A stretch of 19,071 bases of DNA from Bradyrhizobium sp. CCH5-F6 (GTDB taxonomy: Bacteria; Pseudomonadota; Alphaproteobacteria; Rhizobiales; Xanthobacteraceae): NCBI RefSeq assembly GCF_001556045.1, contig NZ_LSIC01000214.1:1-19071 (forward strand), given 5' to 3'. Made by a program: the position numbers and the translations under genes. This document shows positions 15,052 through 19,071 of the stretch, piece by piece. Each line of letters begins with the position of its first letter. Position 1 is the stretch's first letter. The notes beneath the pieces are model-generated. The model saw nothing but the letters and a program-made list of their open reading frames with translations. It was not told the origin of the DNA and ran no database searches.

Positions 15052-16146
15052 ATGACTTTTAGCCTGACGGAGTTTCGCCGCAAATGGTCTTGTCGCGGCT
15101 TTATGTCCGTTGGGGCGGCAATGGTTACCGCTGCGCTCGGGTTATCGCTTGGGCCGATCGAGAGGGCAGAGGCCCGGAAATATCCTGCGCCACTCGATAT
15201 CTTCGGCCTTGGTACACCACGGCCGCGCCCGGCCGTTCATGCAGCCAAGATTCCGCTGCCAAGACCCCGGCCCGAGCAGGCGCCCAGGGCGGCGGACAAG
15301 CCAACTGACGAGGCACCGCCGCAGGCAGAGGGAAAGCCGTCCCAAGACCAGCCGGGTGCGGACAAGCCCGCCGAGGCTGCGTCGCCAGCCCAGAAGCCGC
15401 CCTCGGCCTGCCGCCTCGCGCTGACCGAGGACGTCGCGATTGCGCCCTCAATCCCGGATATCCGCGGCCCCGGCGCCTGCGGCGGCGAGGATCTGGTGCG
15501 GCTCGAGGCCATCGTGCTGCCGGACAAGCGCAAGGTGGCGGTCAAGCCGGCGGCCATCCTCCGCTGCACCATGGCCTCAGCGATCGCCGACTGGGTGCGC
15601 AAGGACATGGCGCCGCTGGCGACCAGCCTCGGCTCCTCCATCAGCGACCTCGACAATTTCGATTCTTTCGAGTGCCGCGGCCGCAACCGTGTCGCCGGCG
15701 CGCTGCTGTCCGAGCATGGCAAGGCCAATGCGATCGACATCCGCGCCATCAAGCTCGCCAATGGGCAGTCGATCGGCTTCACCGACCGCACCACGTCCCG
15801 CGAGATGCGCGAGCGCGTGCTGCATTCGGTCTGCGCGCGCTTCTCCACCGTGCTCGGCCCAGGCTCGGACTGGTACCATGAGGACCACATCCATCTCGAC
15901 CTGGCGCAGCGGCGCAACGACTACCGGATCTGTCAGTGGCACGTGTGGGACCCCCTGCCGCAGGTCGCCCCGCTGCTGCCGGCGGAGCGGCCCGAGGAGG
16001 CGCCGCCGCGCGAGGTCGCGGCCAAGCCCGAGGCGAAGGAAGGCGCTGACGACGAGGCGGCGGAGAAGTCCACTTCGCCCGAAGACAAGTCGGTACCTGA
16101 GAAGAAGGCTCAATCGACCAAGCCGGCAACAAAAAAGCGCCGGTGA
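15052..16146 (+). CDS. Exported extensin-like C-terminal domain protein
   Basis: A 364-aa envelope protein. An N-terminal hydrophobic signal (about 18-41, preceded by basic FRRKWSCR) is followed by a Pro/Lys-rich linker (55-118), an extensin-like C domain (about 118-300) and a charged Pro/Ala/Lys tail (301-364). The domain contains several cysteines (120, 143, 172, 208, 261, 294) likely to form disulfides. SEHGKANAIDI (220-230) and WYHEDHIHLD (274-283) look like the metal ligands of LAS/M15 peptidoglycan peptidases, so a cell-wall hydrolytic role is plausible but inferred. The frame extends to a TTG at 15019; I chose the ATG at 15052. A later ATG at 15103 would still keep the signal core. It converges on an L,D-transpeptidase; its last codons form one arm of the shared terminator. 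Confidence 0.82.
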   Translation: MTFSLTEFRRKWSCRGFMSVGAAMVTAALGLSLGPIERAEARKYPAPLDIFGLGTPRPRPAVHAAKIPLPRPRPEQAPRAADKPTDEAPPQAEGKPSQDQPGADKPAEAASPAQKPPSACRLALTEDVAIAPSIPDIRGPGACGGEDLVRLEAIVLPDKRKVAVKPAAILRCTMASAIADWVRKDMAPLATSLGSSISDLDNFDSFECRGRNRVAGALLSEHGKANAIDIRAIKLANGQSIGFTDRTTSREMRERVLHSVCARFSTVLGPGSDWYHEDHIHLDLAQRRNDYRICQWHVWDPLPQVAPLLPAERPEEAPPREVAAKPEAKEGADDEAAEKSTSPEDKSVPEKKAQSTKPATKKRR

Positions 16147-16159
16147 AACCGGCGCTTTT
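16133..16159. terminator. Bidirectional rho-independent terminator overlapping a stop codon
   Basis: Perfect 12-bp stem, AAAAGCGCCGGT (16133-16144) with ACCGGCGCTTTT (16148-16159), and a GAA loop. Both ends have A or T runs, so it works in both directions between convergent genes. The TGA of the extensin-like gene (16144-16146) lies at the stem/loop junction, and its final Lys-Lys-Arg-Arg codons make up the left arm. Confidence 0.9.
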
Positions 16160-16183
16160 GAATGTCTGGAGGTCGGAAGGCGA

Positions 16184-16870
16184 TCAGTAGCTGGCCGCCT
16201 GGCCGGTCTGGCTGCTGCCGAGCGCAAGACGCGAGTTGTAAGGGGAGTCGCCATGCTTGGGCTCGAGCACCACGACGAGGGTGCCGACCTTAACGCGATC
16301 ATAGAGATCGATCGCGTCCTCGTTGGTCAGGCGGATACAGCCTGACGAGATCGAGGCGCCGATATATTCCGGCTGGTTGGTGCCGTGGATGCGGAACAGC
16401 GTGTCCTTGCCACCCGAATAGAGGTACAGCGCGCGGGAGCCCATCGGATTGTCCGGGCCGGGTGCGACATAGGTCGGCACGCCCAAGCGCGAAATTTCGC
16501 TGGGGGTGGGGTGCCAAGCTGGCCACTCGGTCTTGCTGCCCACCTTGGCAATGCCCGACCAGGCCATGGCCTCTTCGCCGACGGTGATGCCGTAGCGGAT
16601 CGCCTTGCCGCCCTCCAGCACGTAATAGAGATAATGGTTGTCGGAATCGACCACGATCGAGCCCGGCGTTTCCTTGCGGTGGAACTCGACAATGGCGCGG
16701 CGGAACGGCTCTGCGACCGCAGTATTCTCGTACCTGACCTTGGCAAGGAGTTCCTTGTCCTTCGGCTTGAACGCCTTGGTGTCGGTCGCCTCGTAACGCG
16801 TGGCCTGCATGCAGCCCGACAGCATCAGGCCAGCGGCCAGAATTCCAAATATAACTTTCAGCGACGACAT
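16184..16870 (-). CDS. L,D-transpeptidase lipoprotein (YkuD/ErfK family)
   Basis: A 228-aa envelope enzyme that forms 3-3 peptidoglycan cross-links or attaches proteins to the wall. The N-terminus is a lipoprotein signal with lipobox LSGC (Cys20), so it should be anchored to a membrane facing the periplasm. The YkuD domain spans about 70-203. It carries HGTNQPEYIG with catalytic His162 and SSGCIRLTNED with nucleophile Cys178, the standard HxxxxxxxxG...SxGCxR pattern. The frame is open upstream to 16969, but only the ATG at 16870 places the signal peptide properly. It ends 38 bp from the convergent extensin-like gene, with which it shares a terminator. A pair of wall-active genes is suggestive, but they are not in one operon. 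Confidence 0.92.
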   Translation of the reverse strand: MSSLKVIFGILAAGLMLSGCMQATRYEATDTKAFKPKDKELLAKVRYENTAVAEPFRRAIVEFHRKETPGSIVVDSDNHYLYYVLEGGKAIRYGITVGEEAMAWSGIAKVGSKTEWPAWHPTPSEISRLGVPTYVAPGPDNPMGSRALYLYSGGKDTLFRIHGTNQPEYIGASISSGCIRLTNEDAIDLYDRVKVGTLVVVLEPKHGDSPYNSRLALGSSQTGQAASY

Positions 16871-17206
16871 GGTTTGGTTCCAATCAAAACAATACCGTGC
16901 GGACGGCCTGAGCTTGCCGCCCAAGTTCCTCGACTCCGTTAATCCCATTATCGTTGAAATCTGCCACAATTCCAGCGCTGAAGCCCTTCTCCCGCGCTGC
17001 GAGAGCCAAGCTGTGGCTTTTGTGCCGCAAATTTGGGGTGTCTGTGGAGGATTCTGGCCCTCACGCGCCAGACTGTCGATTCCGTGCCACAGTTGAGGCC
17101 TGTGATCGCCCCAAATGCAAACGCTCCGTTAATATCGTTGTCATCGTGAACCTGTCAGAATCGCGCTAAGGGCTGTCGTTCTGTCGCAGGATCTCTGGAG
17201 CTTTTC
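16871..17206. other. 336-bp intergenic region with inverted and direct repeats before corA
   Basis: No credible gene. CTGTGGC (17011-17017) pairs with GCCACAG (17086-17092), extendable by a flanking CAA/TTG; inside lies TCTGGC/GCCAGA (17053-17058 with 17067-17072). CTCCGTTAAT occurs twice on the same strand (16934-16943 and 17124-17133), each followed within a few bases by ATCGTTG. The region must hold promoters for the L,D-transpeptidase (-) and the transporter (+). A structured leader or small RNA is possible but unproven. Confidence 0.45.
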
Positions 17207-18184
17207 ATGTTTTCTGTGTTTGTTCCCTCCGAGTCCGCCCTCAAGAAGGCTGTCATCGAGGATCTGACGGCGGTGCCGGAGAACGCCGTCTGGATCGACC
17301 TCGTCAATCCGAGCGCGGCCGAGGACAAGGCGGTGGAGCGGCTCGCGGGCATCGCCATCCCGACCCGGGAAGACATGCAGGAGATCGAGATCTCCAGCCG
17401 CCTCTATATGGAGAACGGCGCGCGCTACATGACTGCGACGCTGATGTGCCACTCCGATACCGACATGCCCCGGACCACGGCAGTGACCTTCATCCTCGGC
17501 GACCACCGGCTGGTGACGGTGCGCTACGACCTGCCGAAGCCGTTCGCCCTGGTCGAAGCCAAGCTCGCCCGCTCTTGCACGCCGTCCGTCACCGGCGAGA
17601 TGGTGCTGATGGAACTGCTGGACGCGGTGATCGACCGCTGCGCCGATATTCTGGAGCGTTGCGGCGCCGAGATCGATCAGGTCTCGCACGACATCTTCGA
17701 GCCCGAGAGCGCGCGCCACGGGCAGGCGAAGAGATATTCCCAGATCCTGATCTCGATCGGACGCAAGGGCGACCTGACGTCGAAGGTTCGCGAAAGCCTG
17801 GTGTCGATCGGCCGCGTCGTGACGTTCCTGTCCGCGGTGGTCGAGGGCGTGAAATGGTCGAAGGACATGCGCGAGCAGCTCAAGACCATGCAGCGTGACG
17901 TGGCCTCACTGACCGACCACGCCTCCTATCTCTCCAGCAAGATCACCTTCGTGCTCGACGCCATGCTCGGCGTCGTCAATCTCGAGCAGAACAACATCAT
18001 CAAGCTGTTCTCGGTCATGGCCGTCGTCCTGATGCCGCCGACGCTGATCGCCTCGGTCTACGGCATGAACTTCAAGGTGATGCCGGAACTCGAATGGGTG
18101 CACGGCTATCCGATGGCGCTGGTGATGATGCTGATCGCGGCGATCGTCCCGTACTGGATCTTCAAGTGGAAGAAGTGGCTCTAG
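17207..18184 (+). CDS. corA: CorA-family divalent metal ion transporter
   Basis: A 325-aa inner-membrane channel, expected to be a homopentamer importing Mg2+ (or Co2+/Ni2+). The long cytoplasmic N-terminal part (1-260) is alpha/beta followed by extended helices. Two membrane helices close the protein (about 266-284 and 301-319). The signature YGMNF (285-289) ends the first helix and is followed by the loop MPEL (292-295), both standard for the family, and the C-terminus is short and Lys-rich (KWKKWL). Length fits bacterial CorA. The ATG at 17207 follows TGGAG at about 7 nt. It is monocistronic as far as visible: a 336-bp structured region precedes it and a 206-bp gap follows. Close relatives can transport Zn2+ (ZntB), so ion preference is inferred. 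Confidence 0.92.
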   Translation: MFSVFVPSESALKKAVIEDLTAVPENAVWIDLVNPSAAEDKAVERLAGIAIPTREDMQEIEISSRLYMENGARYMTATLMCHSDTDMPRTTAVTFILGDHRLVTVRYDLPKPFALVEAKLARSCTPSVTGEMVLMELLDAVIDRCADILERCGAEIDQVSHDIFEPESARHGQAKRYSQILISIGRKGDLTSKVRESLVSIGRVVTFLSAVVEGVKWSKDMREQLKTMQRDVASLTDHASYLSSKITFVLDAMLGVVNLEQNNIIKLFSVMAVVLMPPTLIASVYGMNFKVMPELEWVHGYPMALVMMLIAAIVPYWIFKWKKWL

Positions 18185-18390
18185 CGGTCATGCCCGAGCA
18201 AAGATGCCTACCGGGACCTTACGCCGCTCGCAGAGACATGGTGGGTCGTGTCGCAGAATAGATCGGGATTGAGGCGATGCGGTGATCGAGGCGGCGTGCC
18301 GCAATTCCTCCGGTAAAATTTGAGCGGTGGGCTGAACGTTTGCGCGAAACTTGTCTGCGATAAGCAGCGTGTTAGCCGCGAGGAACAGCC

Positions 18391-18609
18391 ATGGTTGAAA
18401 AACACATAACGACGGCCCGCAACGTCATCGATCTGGCGAACTATCGTCAGGCCGTGACGGGCGGCAAGGCGCCGTCGATGTCGGCACGCATGTGCCGGCA
18501 CTGTGGTGCTCCGCTGCTCGATGGTGAGAACGACGACGACTGCTCGACTGCATTCAGCACGGCCGCTCCGCGGCCGCACGAGAGGTCGCGTCGGATTCGA
18601 CTCGATTGA
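18391..18609 (+). CDS. Small CxxC protein, conserved hypothetical
   Basis: A 72-aa cytoplasmic protein. The central CRHCGAPLLDGENDDDC segment (residues 35-51) holds a CxxC pair plus a third Cys, like a small zinc knuckle; the N-terminal part RNVIDLANYRQ is helical and the C-terminus is Arg-rich. From memory, short proteins with the same N-terminal IDLA-YR motif and CRHCGA-L-DGE-DDC core are frequent in Bradyrhizobium, which supports a real gene. Function is unknown; nucleic-acid or protein binding is possible. A strong ribosome site, GAGGAA, precedes the ATG by 6 nt. No signal peptide. A hairpin at 18630-18665 could end the transcript. Confidence 0.72.
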   Translation: MVEKHITTARNVIDLANYRQAVTGGKAPSMSARMCRHCGAPLLDGENDDDCSTAFSTAAPRPHERSRRIRLD

Positions 18610-18629
18610 GGAACGGGGAGGAAGGGCGG

Positions 18630-18665
18630 GCGATCCAGGTCTTGCGGCGGCGTTGTCTGGATCGC
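18630..18665 (+). terminator. Possible terminator hairpin after the CxxC gene
   Basis: GCGATCCAG (18630-18638) and CTGGATCGC (18657-18665) form a perfect 9-bp stem with an 18-nt loop, 20 bp after the stop. The run downstream (CTTGCTTTCCCGTCTTTC) is only moderately T-rich, so termination is plausible but not certain. Confidence 0.45.
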
Positions 18666-18802
18666 CTTGCTTTCCCGTCTTTCGCGATGAATCGACGAGC
18701 GCTTCAATCTTGATATTGCAGGGAGCGGTCCAAAAGAGGTCACGTTCGTCCGTCGGGCAACACACGACGGTCTGGCGATGTCGATTGTCAATCCCATCGC
18801 CC

Positions 18803-19071
18803 AAAAATATTCCGATTTATCGAAATTCGGAAATGGCGTATGTGTCGCGCATCCCGGCTCACCCTTGAGGGGCGGTCACGTGTCGTGATGATCGCGGAGC
18901 CGGGCTTGCGGTGGACGCAGCAGCGTCGGGCGCGAACAGCGAAGGGCAGGGCGGATTGCTCTCCGTGAGCCCATGGCTTCGTGCGGACGGACGGCGCTGT
19001 CAGGTTCGTCGTGCCGGCATTTCGGCGGCAAAGTGCACAACGCCGTCGAACCCTGTGGCGCCAACGAACCG
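18803..19071. repeat. Left part of a probable dispersed Bradyrhizobium repeat
   Basis: From CAAAAATATTCCGATTTATC onward, the sequence (including a frame reading MAYVSRIPAHP at 18834) resembles a long repeat that I remember near mobile or RNA loci in Bradyrhizobium, often mis-annotated as small proteins. No convincing gene, ribosome site or coding bias is visible in this part, and the window ends inside it. The identification is from memory only. Confidence 0.4.

Noticed and set aside
16133..16159. CRISPR-like or phage attachment repeat
   Set aside because: It is a single perfect hairpin with A/T runs between convergent genes, fully explained as a bidirectional terminator.
18503..18868. 121-aa plus-strand frame overlapping the CxxC gene
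   Set aside because: Low-complexity composition, overlap with a better supported gene, no ribosome site; its end falls in the repeat-like region.
18876..19064. 62-aa minus-strand frame at the right end
   Set aside because: Arg/Pro-rich, no ribosome site and no recognisable motif; lies within repeat-like DNA.

Overview
The window is an ordinary-looking chromosomal stretch of a GC-rich alphaproteobacterium, most likely Bradyrhizobium or a close relative. The assignment rests on strong G/C bias at third codon positions, on several families of intergenic palindromic repeats that I recognise from Bradyrhizobium genomes (2-50, 11107-11207, 12171-12276, 13239-13340 and probably 18803-19071), on a perfect FixK/FNR-type box, and on an EcfG-type promoter. 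I found no tRNA, rRNA, CRISPR array, transposase or phage gene.

Layout. 1-2750: a Tat-exported PhoD-type phosphatase and an aldo/keto reductase (+), closed by a strong hairpin. 2768-3548: two small exported proteins on the minus strand, one extremely His-rich and apparently under a general-stress (EcfG) promoter. 3635-4852: a FixK/FNR box, a short XRE-type regulator and an orphan homoprotocatechuate-type extradiol dioxygenase (+), probably one operon. 4863-6674: a PLP aminotransferase preceded by an exported DUF3124 protein (-). 6742-9726: a CPA2 cation/proton antiporter, then a riboflavin-pathway DHBP synthase whose second domain is a degenerate GTP cyclohydrolase II (+). 9857-12165: glutaryl-CoA dehydrogenase and a LACTB2-like metallo-beta-lactamase-fold hydrolase (+), separated by a repeat. 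12283-14986: a DUF1499 membrane protein and an acyl-CoA ligase (-), each next to repeats. 15052-16870: two envelope proteins, an extensin-like protein (+) and an L,D-transpeptidase lipoprotein (-), converging on one bidirectional terminator. 17207-18609: a CorA-type metal transporter and a small CxxC protein (+). The right end (18610-19071) is non-coding and looks like part of a dispersed repeat.

Most genes are single-gene units with housekeeping or catabolic roles. Possible links are lysine/tryptophan catabolism (an aminoadipate-type aminotransferase plus glutaryl-CoA dehydrogenase), aromatic ring cleavage under low-oxygen control (FixK box, XRE regulator, HpaD), cell-wall remodelling (extensin-like plus L,D-transpeptidase), and phosphate scavenging (PhoD). 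I see no multi-gene defence or mobile system. The most unusual items are the FixK-box/short regulator/orphan dioxygenase unit, the His-rich secreted protein with its stress promoter, and the cysteine-free second domain of the DHBP synthase.
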